Numbered from the stretch's first letter, positions 30,453 to 40,151 are shown. The stretch: 64,000 nt of DNA from Candidatus Thiodiazotropha sp. (ex Myrtea sp. 'scaly one' KF741663) (GCA_025655555.1 JAHXIQ010000004.1:62001-126000); one strand, 5' to 3'. Made by a program: numbers and translations. The notes: generated by a model not told the origin, from the letters alone.

Positions 30453-30989
30453 CTAGAACTCTACGCCCTGTTCGGCATTTATACCTTTGTCGAATGCATG
30501 TTTGATTTTCTTCATTTCAGTCACGGTGTCAGCAATTTCAATGATCTCAGCGGGAGCGTCCCTGCCGGTGAGAATCAAGTGCATCCAGGAGGGTTTTTCA
30601 TGCCGAATGAAATCGGCGATCTCCTTTCCATCAATCCATCCATAGCCACAGCAGTAGTTGATCTCGTCCAGGATCACAAGATCGTAATGATGTGAGCGGA
30701 TCTTCTCCTGACACAAGGTCCAGATCTCACGGCTGGTAAGTCGATCCTGTTCCGGGTTGTTCGTGTCCCAGGTGAAACCGTCCCCCAGGGCATGCCATTC
30801 GATATTCTCGAAGCGGGTAGCGGCCTGTTGCTCACCCGTTTTCCATTGCCCCTTTATAAATTGAATGACCAGGACTTCCAGGCCCCAGCCAGCAGCACGG
30901 AATGCGACGCCGAATGCGCTGGATGATTTGCCTTTACCCGCTCCAGTGTGGACCAGCGTGAGGCCGTTTCTTTTTTCACGGTTTTTCAC
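30453..30989 (-). CDS. cobO: Cob(I)yrinic acid a,c-diamide adenosyltransferase
   Basis: CobO/BtuR transfers the adenosyl group of ATP to cob(I)alamin precursors. 178 residues with the modified P-loop HTGAGKGKSSSAFG, VIQFIKGQWKTGE, and LVILDEINYCCGYGW, all hallmark CobO segments. A GTG start fits the length. Divergent from the Fur-regulated iron transporter, with about 120 bases between starts, so the Fur site could influence both. No other cobalamin genes are in view. Confidence 0.93.
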   Translation of the reverse strand: MKNREKRNGLTLVHTGAGKGKSSSAFGVAFRAAGWGLEVLVIQFIKGQWKTGEQQAATRFENIEWHALGDGFTWDTNNPEQDRLTSREIWTLCQEKIRSHHYDLVILDEINYCCGYGWIDGKEIADFIRHEKPSWMHLILTGRDAPAEIIEIADTVTEMKKIKHAFDKGINAEQGVEF

Positions 30990-31026
30990 TGTGGGAACCA
31001 GATGATAGCGCTATTGCTGTTAGGCA

Positions 31027-31055
31027 TTGAAAATAGTAATGCGAATCGTTATCAT
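31027..31055 (+). promoter_or_regulatory. Promoter of the ferric iron transporter
   Basis: TTGAAA (5/6), 17-base spacer, TATCAT (5/6). The Fur box at 31035-31053 lies in the spacer and overlaps the minus-10, the classical arrangement for Fur repression. Confidence 0.65.
31035..31053. promoter_or_regulatory. Fur box
   Basis: AGTAATGCGAATCGTTATC matches the 19-base Fur consensus GATAATGATAATCATTATC at 14 of 19 positions. It sits between the divergent cobO and the iron-transporter binding protein gene and overlaps the latter's predicted promoter. Confidence 0.75.
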
Positions 31056-31110
31056 TAAGCATATATTATGGGATCTTGTCCCCATCGGATTGCAATTCTG
31101 GAGGCCGACT

Positions 31111-32136
31111 GTGTCATTTCCATCAAAACTTATCTATCTGTTGCTGTCACTATGCCTTTTGGCACCTACCCTGGCACTCGGGGCGGAAGAGGTCAATCTC
31201 TACTCCGCCCGTAAGGAGAAGTTGATCAAGCCATTGCTTGACCAGTTCACCGAGGAGACAGGGATTACCGTCAATCTGGTGACCGGCAAGGCTGATGCCC
31301 TGCTGCAGCGTCTACAGAGTGAGGGGCGGAATTCCCCGGCAGATTTGTTGATCACCACAGATGCAGGGCGTCTCCATCGTGCAAAGCAGGCAGGTGTGAC
31401 ACAGACGGTTGATTCGTCTGTATTGAACGAACTCGTTCCAGTTAGTTTTCGTGATCCGGAAGGTCACTGGTATGGTCTGTCATTGCGTGCGCGTCCCATT
31501 CTTTACGTGAAGGGTAAGGTCGAACCATCAACCCTGTCATCTTATGAGTCACTAGCCGACCCGAGGTGGAAGGGTAATATCTGTATCCGTTCATCGAACA
31601 ATATCTACAATCAGTCACTGGTGGCCTCAATGATTGCGGCGAATGGCGTGGAAGCCACAGAGCAGTGGGCCAGTGCATTGGTGAAGAATTTTGCCCGTCC
31701 CCCCAAAGGTGGTGATCGAGACCAGATCAAGGCAGCGGCTGCCGGTATCTGCGATATCGCTATTGTGAATACCTATTATCTGGCAGGTATGTTGACCTCC
31801 AAGGATGCGGCACAGCGTGAGGCTGCAGAGAAGATGGCTGTCTACTGGCCGAATCAGCAGGGGCGTGGTGCCCACTTCAATATCAGTGGCGCCTCTGTGA
31901 CGCTGGCGGCAAAAAACAGGAATAACGCCATCAGACTACTTGAGTACCTGGTCAGTAAAGATTCCCAGGCATGGTATGCAAAGACCAATGGTGAGTATCC
32001 CGTGCGCAGTGACGTGGAGCCTGGGGAACTGCTTAAATCCTGGGGCGAATTCAAGATGGATACCCTTAATATGGGCAGGCTTGGTGAATTAAACCCGGAT
32101 GCGGTTCGTCTGATGGATCGAGCCGGTTGGAAGTAA
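31111..32136 (+). CDS. fbpA: Ferric iron ABC transporter substrate-binding protein
   Basis: Periplasmic Fe3+-binding protein of the FbpA/FutA family. 341 residues with a signal peptide ending LGAEEVNLYSARKE. The family ligand Tyr pair is visible in VNTYYLAGML. GTG at 31111 is chosen because GGAGG sits 6 bases upstream and the signal peptide then starts properly; an earlier frame start at 31027 overlaps the promoter. First gene of fbpABC-like operon under a Fur box. Confidence 0.92.
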   Translation: MSFPSKLIYLLLSLCLLAPTLALGAEEVNLYSARKEKLIKPLLDQFTEETGITVNLVTGKADALLQRLQSEGRNSPADLLITTDAGRLHRAKQAGVTQTVDSSVLNELVPVSFRDPEGHWYGLSLRARPILYVKGKVEPSTLSSYESLADPRWKGNICIRSSNNIYNQSLVASMIAANGVEATEQWASALVKNFARPPKGGDRDQIKAAAAGICDIAIVNTYYLAGMLTSKDAAQREAAEKMAVYWPNQQGRGAHFNISGASVTLAAKNRNNAIRLLEYLVSKDSQAWYAKTNGEYPVRSDVEPGELLKSWGEFKMDTLNMGRLGELNPDAVRLMDRAGWK

Positions 32137-32151
32137 AAGCTAGGTCTTAAT

Positions 32152-32175
32152 AGGAGGCCACCACCCCTGCCTCCT
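32152..32175 (+). other. Intra-operon hairpin after the binding-protein gene
   Basis: AGGAGGC pairs with GCCTCCT around a 10-base loop between fbpA and fbpB. With no T tract, it may trim or stabilise the upstream message so that binding protein exceeds permease, as seen in other ABC operons. Confidence 0.5.
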
Positions 32176-32200
32176 TCCTGTGTGTGCGTTAGGCTTGGAT

Positions 32201-33880
32201 ATGCAAGAAGCCGTAGAGAAAACTATCAGCCCATCGGGTATCTCACTCCGTGTGAATGCCTGGGGTATCAGTGTGGTTGCGATTGCGTTGCTGCTGTCGG
32301 TTCCTGTGCTGCTGGTGCTCTCTTATCTCTTTGAGCCTGCCGGGGAGGTCTGGCGACACCTGGCAGATACCGTACTGCAGGATTACGTCACCAATTCACT
32401 CTTGTTGATGGTGGGTGTGGCGATCGGTGTCCTGATGTTGGGCGTGAGTACCGCCTGGCTCACCAGCATGTGCCAGTTTCCCGGACGCGCCCTGTTTGAA
32501 TGGGCGTTACTGCTACCCATGGCGATTCCGGCCTATATCATCGCCTACACCTATACGGGTCTGTTCGATTTTGCCGGGCCCGTGCAGACCCTGCTGCGTG
32601 ATTGGACTGGATGGTCCTATGGTGACTATTGGTTTCCGGAGATCCGTTCACTGGAGGGCGCAGCGTTGATGTTGTCGCTGGTGCTCTACCCTTATGTTTA
32701 TCTGCTGACCCGTGCGGCCTTTCTCAGCCAATCGATCTGTGTACTGGATGTCAGCCGTACCCTGGGGAACGGTCCCTGGCGGACTTTTTTTTCAGTCGCC
32801 TTGCCGTTGGCCAGACCTGCCATTGTGGCGGGCTTGTCGCTGGCGCTGATGGAGACCCTGGCCGATTACGGTACTGTGCAATATTTCGGTGTTTCTACTT
32901 TCACCACGGGCATCTTCCGCACCTGGTTCGGGCTGAATAACGCCGCTGCCGCGGCGCAACTCTCAGCGTTGTTGTTATTGGTCGTCTTTGCGTTGATCAT
33001 CATTGAGAAGGGTTCACGACGACACGCACGATATCACCACACAACACAGCGCCATCAAACGTTGACCCGCTTTCAGTTGAATTGGAAGCAGTCCTCAATG
33101 GCCTTTCTGATCTGCATGGGCGCGCTGTTCTTCGGTTTTCTCCTGCCGGCGGGCCAACTGCTCTGGTGGGCGTTGACGACCGCTGAAGAGAGCCTGGATG
33201 GCCGCTTTCTCAGTCTGATCACTCACAGCCTCCTGTTGGCGGGTGGGGCTTCACTGCTGGCCTTGCTGCTGGCGCTCTTTCTCAGCTACGGAAAACGCCT
33301 GTTTGGCAGCTGGCCGGTCCAGCTATCGGTCAGGGTAGCTGGTATGGGTTACGCTATTCCGGGAACGGTCATCGCAGTGGGAGTAGTGATACCCTTTGCT
33401 GCATTTGACAATGCCCTGGATGGTTGGGTGAGAGAGCAGTTCGGCTGGTCGACGGGGTTGCTGTTTAGTGGCACCTTGGTGGCTTTGTTGTTTGCCTATC
33501 TGGTTAGATTCCTGGCAGTCTCGTTGCAGACGGTGGAGGCCGGCTTAGGCAAGATACGCCCTACCATGGATGAGGTTGCCCGCTCGCTGGGCACCGGCTC
33601 CGGTGAGATCGTAAGTCGTGTCCACATCCCGATGCTTAAAGGCAGTCTGATGACAGCGCTGCTGTTGGTTTTTGTGGATGTCTTGAAAGAACTGCCTGCG
33701 ACCCTGATACTGCGCCCCTTTAACTACAACACCCTGGCGGTGCGGGCCTATGAGCTGGCGTCGGATGAACGGCTGGCCGATGCCTCCTATGCCGCCCTGA
33801 CGATTGTGCTGGTCGGTATCCTGCCCGTCGTGCTGTTGAGCCGTTCCATTACCCGGTCGCGTCATGCAGAAACAGCTTGA
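32201..33880 (+). CDS. fbpB: Ferric iron ABC transporter permease (fused two-domain)
   Basis: Inner-membrane permease with two BPD domains in tandem (559 residues, about 12 membrane helices), as in FbpB/SfuB. ATPase-contact loops are CVLDVSRTLGNGPWRTFFSV in half 1 and PTMDEVARSLGTGSGEIVSR in half 2. The ATG at 32201 is preferred to a GTG at 32180 on the basis of an AGG seven bases upstream; the choice is uncertain. Overlaps fbpC by 17 bases. Confidence 0.92.
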   Translation: MQEAVEKTISPSGISLRVNAWGISVVAIALLLSVPVLLVLSYLFEPAGEVWRHLADTVLQDYVTNSLLLMVGVAIGVLMLGVSTAWLTSMCQFPGRALFEWALLLPMAIPAYIIAYTYTGLFDFAGPVQTLLRDWTGWSYGDYWFPEIRSLEGAALMLSLVLYPYVYLLTRAAFLSQSICVLDVSRTLGNGPWRTFFSVALPLARPAIVAGLSLALMETLADYGTVQYFGVSTFTTGIFRTWFGLNNAAAAAQLSALLLLVVFALIIIEKGSRRHARYHHTTQRHQTLTRFQLNWKQSSMAFLICMGALFFGFLLPAGQLLWWALTTAEESLDGRFLSLITHSLLLAGGASLLALLLALFLSYGKRLFGSWPVQLSVRVAGMGYAIPGTVIAVGVVIPFAAFDNALDGWVREQFGWSTGLLFSGTLVALLFAYLVRFLAVSLQTVEAGLGKIRPTMDEVARSLGTGSGEIVSRVHIPMLKGSLMTALLLVFVDVLKELPATLILRPFNYNTLAVRAYELASDERLADASYAALTIVLVGILPVVLLSRSITRSRHAETA

Positions 33881-34913
33881 AGTCAAACATGCCAGCGTCA
33901 GCTACGGCAAACAAGAAGTGGTACGTGGGGTCAGCTTCGATCTGGAACAGGGTGATATCGGCTGTCTGCTCGGTCCCAGTGGTTGCGGCAAGACCAGTCT
34001 ATTGCGTGCCATTGCCGGTTTCGAACCCCTGACGGGCGGTGAGATTCTGCTACATGGCAGATCGGTCTCCCGGCCCGGCGCCACCCTGGCACCCGAGAAG
34101 CGGCGGGTCGGCATGGTATTCCAGGATTTCGCACTCTATCCCCACCTGACTGTGGAGCAGAATGTTGCCTTCGGTCTGAGAGGACAGAGCGGTAAACAGC
34201 GACATGGCAGAGTCGAAGAGCTGTTGGATCTTGTGGGGTTGGCCGGTCTGCAGAAAAAGTATCCCCACCAACTCTCGGGGGGGCAGCAACAACGGGTGGC
34301 CTTGATTCGCGCCATGGCGCCACGGCCTGATATCCTGCTCCTGGATGAACCCTTCTCCGGCCTAGATGTGGAACTGCGAGAGCAATTGGCGAGAGAGGTG
34401 AGGGAGATTCTCAAGCGTGAGTCCGTGACTGCCATTCTGGTGACGCATGATCAGTTGGAGGCATTCGCCCTGGCTGATGCTATCGGTGTATTGGGAGAGG
34501 GTCGGCTACGGCAGTGGGATGCCGGCTACGATCTCTATCACACACCCCAGGATCGTTTTGTGGCTGACTTTATCGGGCAGGGAGCCATGATTCCCGGACG
34601 GGTACTGGCGGGGGGGCACGTAGAAACCGCACTGGGATCTTTCAAGGGTTTGTTCGTCAATGAGGTCAGTCAGGGGCAGGCGGTAGAGTTACTTCTACGT
34701 CCCGACGATATCATCCATGATGATGCCAGCAAATTTCAGTTGGAAGTGGTCGATAAGGTCTTTCAGGGTGCGGAGTATCTCTATACTTTGTTGCTGGACG
34801 ACGGTAGCGAGATTCTCTGTCTTGTGCAGAGTCATCATGACCATGCGATTGGCGAAAAGATCGGTGTCAGGTTGCACATCGACCATCCGGTGGCCTATCC
34901 ATTGGAAACTTAG
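33864..34913 (+). CDS. fbpC: Ferric iron ABC transporter ATPase
   Basis: 349-residue ATPase: Walker A GPSGCGKTS, signature LSGGQQQRVAL, Walker B ILLLDEPFSGLD, H-loop VTHDQ, then a C-terminal TOBE-like regulatory domain from about 240. Starts inside the permease gene, indicating coupling. Convergent with the ZnuA-like gene; no clear terminator between them. Confidence 0.94.
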   Translation: MQKQLEVKHASVSYGKQEVVRGVSFDLEQGDIGCLLGPSGCGKTSLLRAIAGFEPLTGGEILLHGRSVSRPGATLAPEKRRVGMVFQDFALYPHLTVEQNVAFGLRGQSGKQRHGRVEELLDLVGLAGLQKKYPHQLSGGQQQRVALIRAMAPRPDILLLDEPFSGLDVELREQLAREVREILKRESVTAILVTHDQLEAFALADAIGVLGEGRLRQWDAGYDLYHTPQDRFVADFIGQGAMIPGRVLAGGHVETALGSFKGLFVNEVSQGQAVELLLRPDDIIHDDASKFQLEVVDKVFQGAEYLYTLLLDDGSEILCLVQSHHDHAIGEKIGVRLHIDHPVAYPLET

Positions 34914-34964
34914 AGACTGACGTTTGCTGATAGGAAATGCTTCCCTGCTTTTCCTCAACTGGCC

Positions 34965-35810
34965 CTAGCCAGATTTGTCTTTTTTACTGATTGTATTCGC
35001 AACTTTCTTGCGATTGAACTTGGCCGCGCAGGTTTGAATCCTTTTTGTCTTTAGCATCATGGTTTCAAAATACTGGTCGGGTCCATGGTCAGTCAGTTGT
35101 TCCTGATTGATCAGGTTGGGGCATGGGTTTGTTGGGACGCCGGCAACTTTAAGTAACTCACCGTCATGAGTTGATCCATTGTTTAGGTTCAGGATGAAAC
35201 GGTTGTTGAAGTACTGGTCGAATTGAGCGGCTACAATTACCGGTATTGGCTCAAGGGAGGAGAAGCTGGATGCGATTTCATGGGTCATTGACTTGATTCG
35301 CTTGAGGAGCATGATCTCGTTATCCAAATAGCGCTCTGTATTATCCGGGTCGATGCGAACAAGTTTCGGTGTAATCTGCCTGACAGCCATGATGGCGAGC
35401 TTTGGGTCGCTCCAGAATTTCAAATCTCGTGAGATTTGGCGTGAATCGGCAATGCCGTCAAAATTCTTTTTTAAGAGCAGCGGAATCGTTCTGGACAGGG
35501 TCATGGACCGGCTTTCCAGCGGCGGTGTGTGATCCAGCATATCTGAGAGCGATGTTTCAAGGCCCGCCCCGATCCATATCACAAGGTCGGCAGTCAAAAG
35601 CTCACTTTTTTGAAATGGGTCCAGGGTGTCTGCGGTGTTGCTCTCATGATCATAAAGAAGAACAGGTTCGCCCACGCCGTGCATGATATTGGCCACCAGA
35701 GAGTGGATGGCAGGCAGACTGACGACGACGCGCGGTGCTGCGAAAACAGATTGCGTCATGAATAGGGCAAGTACTAGGGCCCCCACTTGTAGTTGCTTTA
35801 TTTTGTACAT
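34965..35810 (-). CDS. Divergent ZnuA-like metal-binding periplasmic protein, orphan
   Basis: 281-residue exported protein with signal peptide MYKIKQLQVGALVLALF...VFA. Similarity to cluster A-I zinc/manganese binding proteins is visible in VVVSLPAIHSLVANIMHGVGEPVLLYDH, DTLDPFQKSELLTADLVIWIGAGLE and TPKLVRIDPDNTERYLDN. The canonical DPHxY is replaced by TLDPFQ and the later His/Asp ligands are not obvious, so metal binding may be altered. A His-poor linker and a basic C-terminal tail (NRKKVANTISKKDKSG) are unusual. ATG 35810 has GAGGATC upstream. No permease or ATPase adjoins it. Confidence 0.7.
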   Translation of the reverse strand: MYKIKQLQVGALVLALFMTQSVFAAPRVVVSLPAIHSLVANIMHGVGEPVLLYDHESNTADTLDPFQKSELLTADLVIWIGAGLETSLSDMLDHTPPLESRSMTLSRTIPLLLKKNFDGIADSRQISRDLKFWSDPKLAIMAVRQITPKLVRIDPDNTERYLDNEIMLLKRIKSMTHEIASSFSSLEPIPVIVAAQFDQYFNNRFILNLNNGSTHDGELLKVAGVPTNPCPNLINQEQLTDHGPDQYFETMMLKTKRIQTCAAKFNRKKVANTISKKDKSG

Positions 35811-35954
35811 GATCCTCATCCTCGGCATAGTGGTGTGCTATTTCTCTCATCAAGAGACATGCCAAGAATTTAATCCTGTAAAAACATGAGGATACAGTTT
35901 TAGGCGGATTGGGGAAATGTGCGAAATGAGCTATTTTTGGGGGAAATGACCACA

Positions 35955-35976
35955 CTCCAGAGATATTTGTCTGGAG
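35955..35976. repeat. Inverted repeat in the gap upstream of the ZnuA-like gene
   Basis: CTCCAGA and TCTGGAG form a 7-bp stem around 8 bases. It lies in a 289-base gap that otherwise holds no gene I can support. It could be a weak terminator for the small gene at 36100-36288 reading leftward or an operator for the ZnuA-like gene. Confidence 0.35.
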
Positions 35977-36099
35977 CAGTGCAGGAGCAATCTTCATCCG
36001 ATAGGTCCAGCTGGCTACCTGCTGGTGTATCGATGAAAGGATAGAGTTGGGGCTTCAGCAATAGATGTTCAAGGTATTTTGCTGAAGCCCTTTAATTGG

Positions 36100-36288
36100 T
36101 CAGCAGGTGAAGAGACGATCGATAGCGTCCAGTCCCTCTTGTACGACACCATCCAGATCCTCTGGGTCGTCATCGTGTTCGTAGGCAAGCATGGAGTAGA
36201 CTGCCAGGGATTTGAGTCCGAGGGCGATTTTCTCTACATCCGGCAGATTTAACTCCACCCCTTCTCTCAAACGGCAATCTTCACTCAT
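36100..36288 (-). CDS. Small acidic protein of unknown function
   Basis: 62-residue acidic protein (MSEDCRLREGVELNLPDVEK...). A mostly helical prediction with an Asp/Glu-rich loop (EHDDDPEDLDG) and Cys at residue 5 and the C-terminus. The ATG at 36288 has GAGGT 8 bases upstream; a longer frame from 36384 has no ribosome site. It lies downstream of mltD on the same strand (about 110 bases apart). Not recognised. Confidence 0.55.
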   Translation of the reverse strand: MSEDCRLREGVELNLPDVEKIALGLKSLAVYSMLAYEHDDDPEDLDGVVQEGLDAIDRLFTC

Positions 36289-36399
36289 TTGTGATACCTC
36301 AATACAGCCTATGCCACAGGGCTGATAGTTCATGAGGGCACAGAGGCTGTCAAAAAAATGCGGCATTCCATTGATGCAGGTCAATGGAAAGCGTTCTTG

Positions 36400-38058
36400 T
36401 CAGAGTGTCTGCTCGGTGACATCGACGTAGAGCTTAAGTCGTTGTCCTGGTTGCAGATATTTCCCATCAAGGGTGTTCCAGCGTTTCAGATCGGTAATGG
36501 AGACCTTGAAGCGCTGGGCAATGCGAGAGAGTGAATCGCCCTGCCTGACTTTGTAGTGCAGGGAGCTTTGTGTGCCGCTGGGCTGCAGGTCGAGTAGTGA
36601 CAGTTTGGAAGACGGGGCTTTTTTAACCCAGATGACCAGCTTTTGACCGGTCTTGAGCGGGTCTCCCGGTGCCATGCCATTCCACTTGGCAAGCTTTTTA
36701 TAACTGACGTTATGTCTTCTGGCTATGGTCCAGAGACTGTCGCCGGATTTAACCACATAGTGCTGCTTGCTGCCCTTTCGTGCTCTGTTCTGAATACTCG
36801 CTTTCCGCTGCTCTGCACTATAGACGTAGTGCTCGAACGCCTTGCTCGAGACGGGAATCAGCAGGTGTTTGCCTGCGCGAATGTTGTTGCCCTTGAGCTT
36901 GTTGACCTGACGCAGCAGCTTGGGGGTGGTGTTGTGTTTACGGGCAATGACACTGAGCGAGTCGCCGCTCTTGATCTTGTAACGCTTCCAAGTCAGGCGT
37001 TTTTCCGGTGGCAACGCGGTGAGTTTTTCCTTGAAGCCATCCACCTTATCGATGGGCAGATTAAGGCGATGGGGGCCATCCGGGTCAGTAGCCCAGCGGT
37101 TGAACCCGGCATTGAGCAGGTAGAGATCCTGTATGGGAAGATCAGCCATCTCGGCTGCCAGGGCAAGATCCAGTTGGGATTCTAAATCGACAGTCGTGAA
37201 GTACGGTTCGTCGGGAAAAGTTTGGATGACGGCACCGTGTTCCTCCGGATTGCGGAAGATCTCAGACAGTGCCAGCAGACGCGGTACGTAAGCACTGGTC
37301 TCATCCGGCAGTTTAAGGGACCAGAAATCGGTCGGCTTGCCACGCTTCTTGTTACGGCGGATTGCGCTTCGTACCGTGCCGCCCCCGGAGTTGTACGCCG
37401 CCAGCGCCAGTTCCCAGTCACCGTCGAACTGCTTGCTCAGCGCCTGCAGGTAGTCCAATGCGGCAAGGGTCGAGGAGACAACATCCCGCCTGCCGTCATA
37501 CCACCAGTTTTGCTTAAGGCCGTAGATACGTCCCGTGGAGGGAATGAATTGCCACATACCGGCGGCTCGTCCATGAGAGTAGGCAAAAGGCCGAAATGCA
37601 CTCTCCACCGCCGGAAGCAGAGCGATCTCAGCAGGCATGCCCCGCTTGTCGATCTCTTCCAGAATGAAGTGCAGGTAGGGTTCCGCTCGCGTCTGTATAC
37701 GATCGATATAGCTCTGGTGATTGCGATACCAGTTGAGTTCCTGCAAGATCCGCTTGTCCTGGGACCAGGTGAGAGAGAAGCCCGCTACCATCCGTGACAA
37801 AAGGTCCTGCGGGGGGATTTCCATGGGTAGTTCATCGACCACCGTTTGCAGCTGCTCGGCCACAGACGGTATTTTATCGATACTCAGTTGCTCATCCGGT
37901 TGGGTGGGCTGGGTTTGAACCACCTGGGTGGTTGCCGGTGAGAGCGGTGCGTGCTCTACCAATGGCTGACTCTCCCCGCTGGGTAGTGACTGACAGGCAG
38001 TGAACAGACAGGCGAAGATGAGGTTCATAAAGAGTAGAGATAATTTGTGATACGGCAT
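36400..38058 (-). CDS. mltD: Membrane-bound lytic murein transglycosylase D
   Basis: Outer-membrane lipoprotein cleaving peptidoglycan glycan strands. 552 residues: lipoprotein signal with lipobox LFTAC (Cys22), an SLT catalytic domain (about 110-240) with catalytic Glu in LPAVESAFRPFAYS and GRAAGMWQFIPSTGR, then three LysM repeats (about 360-405, 430-475, 505-550), each with the GDSL motif. E. coli MltD has two LysM units in 452 residues, so this version is longer. Divergent from the methyltransferase gene. Confidence 0.94.
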   Translation of the reverse strand: MPYHKLSLLFMNLIFACLFTACQSLPSGESQPLVEHAPLSPATTQVVQTQPTQPDEQLSIDKIPSVAEQLQTVVDELPMEIPPQDLLSRMVAGFSLTWSQDKRILQELNWYRNHQSYIDRIQTRAEPYLHFILEEIDKRGMPAEIALLPAVESAFRPFAYSHGRAAGMWQFIPSTGRIYGLKQNWWYDGRRDVVSSTLAALDYLQALSKQFDGDWELALAAYNSGGGTVRSAIRRNKKRGKPTDFWSLKLPDETSAYVPRLLALSEIFRNPEEHGAVIQTFPDEPYFTTVDLESQLDLALAAEMADLPIQDLYLLNAGFNRWATDPDGPHRLNLPIDKVDGFKEKLTALPPEKRLTWKRYKIKSGDSLSVIARKHNTTPKLLRQVNKLKGNNIRAGKHLLIPVSSKAFEHYVYSAEQRKASIQNRARKGSKQHYVVKSGDSLWTIARRHNVSYKKLAKWNGMAPGDPLKTGQKLVIWVKKAPSSKLSLLDLQPSGTQSSLHYKVRQGDSLSRIAQRFKVSITDLKRWNTLDGKYLQPGQRLKLYVDVTEQTL

Positions 38059-38180
38059 TTCAATAGCGTTGGTGGTTGTCGATAGACTGCGAATCGGAGG
38101 AAAATAGTATCAGAGCTGCGTATCATTTCCATCTTGTCATCTCCTGAAACGCAAAGGCTCTGAATGTTTTGTGATCCTGT

Positions 38181-38198
38181 ACCCAAGTACTTTTGGGT
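38181..38198. repeat. Small dyad upstream of the methyltransferase
   Basis: ACCCAA and TTGGGT around GTACTT, in the mltD/methyltransferase divergent region of about 170 bases. Possible operator or leader hairpin. Confidence 0.3.
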
Positions 38199-38228
38199 CT
38201 CTACCAGTCATATCGGTTGCCACCCCAG

Positions 38229-39026
38229 ATGTCTTTAATTATGAATACAAACAAGGACTTCAAACTGGGATGTTGCCAGCAAAAACAGCTCGAATCTTGG
38301 TTCGAGAGCCGTTTGGGACGCCATCTTCTAGATCAGGAGCAGGCCTGTCTGCAGGAAAAGGCCGCTGCGATCTTCGGCTACCATGTCATCCAAATCGGTT
38401 CACCAAGCCCACGATTTGACCTTTTGAAGCAGAGCCCGGCACGAAATCGCATCGTTTTGGATAGAGGGATCGGGCAGTTGGAGATCGATCTTTCAGCTGA
38501 TCCACGATACCTGCCTCTGGCCAGTGACAGCATCGATGGCGTCATTCTTCCGCATACTTTGGATTTCTCCACAAATCCCCATCAATTAGTGAGAGAGGTG
38601 GAACGGGTGTTGATTCCGGAGGGTAAAGTGCTGCTGAGCGGATTCAACCCCTGGAGTCAGTGGGGCGTGGGTCGTCTGTTTCGAAGGCGTTCGGGGAATA
38701 TGCCCTGGTGCAGTCATTTCTTCAGCTACCGGCGGGTACAGGACTGGTTCTCACTCCTGGGCTTTGATCTGGAATACGTGATCTATCTTAACTATCGTCC
38801 ACCTTTTCACAATCAGGCGGTGATGCAGAAGCTGGCTTTCATGGAATCCCTCGGCAGGCGTGTCTGGCCGATGTTGGGAGGGGTTTATGTGATGCAGGCT
38901 GTGAAGAGAACGGTTACTGTGACACCGATTCGTACGAAGAAGTGGCGAGTCAAAAAACGGGTCCTGCCGGCAGCGGCGGAACCCACAGCGAGGAGTGGTA
39001 ATAGGGTAAATGATGCAGTCGGTTGA
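38229..39026 (+). CDS. SAM-dependent methyltransferase, YafS-like
   Basis: 265-residue class I methyltransferase-like protein with the type-11 core ([24 protein letters not shown], then VEREVERVL-like helix and [14 protein letters not shown]). The SAM glycine loop is degenerate, as in YafS of E. coli, which sits in the same neighbourhood (mltD-gloB-yafS-rnhA-dnaQ). The substrate is unknown. The start is uncertain: ATG at 38229 or 38241, neither with a good ribosome site. It overlaps rnhA by 17 bases. A basic tail ([10 protein letters not shown]) ends the protein. Confidence 0.8.
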   Translation: MSLIMNTNKDFKLGCCQQKQLESWFESRLGRHLLDQEQACLQEKAAAIFGYHVIQIGSPSPRFDLLKQSPARNRIVLDRGIGQLEIDLSADPRYLPLASDSIDGVILPHTLDFSTNPHQLVREVERVLIPEGKVLLSGFNPWSQWGVGRLFRRRSGNMPWCSHFFSYRRVQDWFSLLGFDLEYVIYLNYRPPFHNQAVMQKLAFMESLGRRVWPMLGGVYVMQAVKRTVTVTPIRTKKWRVKKRVLPAAAEPTARSGNRVNDAVG

Positions 39027-39450
39027 AATATATAGTGATGGCGCTTGTAAAGGCAATCCAGGCCCCGGCGGTTGGGGGGTGCTATTGCGCTACGGCAAAC
39101 ATGAAAAGCAGCTTTACGGCGGTGAACGGGAGACGACCAACAACCGTATGGAATTGATGGCGGTAATCCAGGGGTTGCAAGGGCTTAAACGCAAGAGCCA
39201 GGTACGGGTGACTACCGATTCCCAGTATGTAAAGAACGGTATCACTCAGTGGATTCATAATTGGAAAAGAAACGGCTGGAAGACGGCAGCCAAGAAGCCG
39301 GTTAAAAATGCCGATCTCTGGCAGTTGCTCGATCTGGAAGTGGCAAAGCACGACGTCACCTGGCATTGGGTCAAGGGCCATTCGGGACATCCAGAGAACG
39401 AACTGGCGGATAGCCTGGCGAATAGGGGCATCGAGGAGATCGACGGATGA
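39010..39450 (+). CDS. rnhA: Ribonuclease HI
   Basis: Degrades RNA in RNA-DNA hybrids. 146 residues with the metal-binding acidic set in [17 protein letters not shown], the Glu of NNRMELMAV, the Asp of TTDSQYV and the C-terminal Asp of NELADSLAN, plus the basic protrusion [16 protein letters not shown]. Starts inside the methyltransferase gene and overlaps dnaQ as ATGA. Confidence 0.97.
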   Translation: MMQSVEIYSDGACKGNPGPGGWGVLLRYGKHEKQLYGGERETTNNRMELMAVIQGLQGLKRKSQVRVTTDSQYVKNGITQWIHNWKRNGWKTAAKKPVKNADLWQLLDLEVAKHDVTWHWVKGHSGHPENELADSLANRGIEEIDG

Positions 39451-40151
39451 TACGGCAGATCGTGCTCGACACGGAAACTACAGGACTAGAGCCGGAGCAG
39501 GGACATAGGATTATCGAGATCGGTTGTGTCGAGATGGTCGATAGGCGCCTGACAGGCAACAACTTTCATCAGTATCTGCAACCTGATCGGGAGATTGATG
39601 CCGGTGCGGTAGAGGTCCACGGCATCACCAATGAGTTTCTCATGGATAAACCCCATTTTGCCGATGTGGTAGTCGACTTCCTGGACTATGTTCGCGGTGC
39701 CGAACTGATCATCCACAATGCCCCGTTCGATGTCGGCTTTCTCAATCACGAACTGCTTCGGATGGGAGCCAATGACAAAGTGGGGGATCTCTGTGCTGTG
39801 ACCGACACGCTGGTGATGGCCAAGAAGATGCACCCCGGTCAGAGAAACAGCCTGGATGCCCTCTGTAAGCGTTACGACATCGACAACTCTCACCGGGAGT
39901 TGCATGGTGCGTTGCTGGATGCCGAGATACTGGCAGATGTCTACCTGATGATGACAGGCGGGCAGACGGCGCTCAGGTTGGACGTGGGTGTCGGAGAGGG
40001 TGCCGGAGAGAATACCGCCGATGGTATCCGACGACTGCCGGCAGGGCGGCCACCATTAAAGGTTGTCAGTGCCAATCCTGAGGAATTGGCAGCACACGAG
40101 AATATTCTCGTTGGTATGGGAGCATCCTGTCTCTGGTCCAAGACAGACTAG
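39447..40151 (+). CDS. dnaQ: DNA polymerase III epsilon subunit (3'-5' proofreading)
   Basis: 234-residue DEDDh exonuclease: Exo [22 protein letters not shown], Exo [16 protein letters not shown], Exo [17 protein letters not shown]. The C-terminal tail after about 180 is the region that binds the alpha subunit. In E. coli rnhA and dnaQ are divergent; here they are co-directional and overlapping. Confidence 0.96.
   Translation: MIRQIVLDTETTGLEPEQGHRIIEIGCVEMVDRRLTGNNFHQYLQPDREIDAGAVEVHGITNEFLMDKPHFADVVVDFLDYVRGAELIIHNAPFDVGFLNHELLRMGANDKVGDLCAVTDTLVMAKKMHPGQRNSLDALCKRYDIDNSHRELHGALLDAEILADVYLMMTGGQTALRLDVGVGEGAGENTADGIRRLPAGRPPLKVVSANPEELAAHENILVGMGASCLWSKTD

Noticed and set aside
36643..37185. 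Plus-strand frames across mltD
   Set aside because: Antisense to a well-supported lipoprotein gene; no start signal or homology-like motifs.
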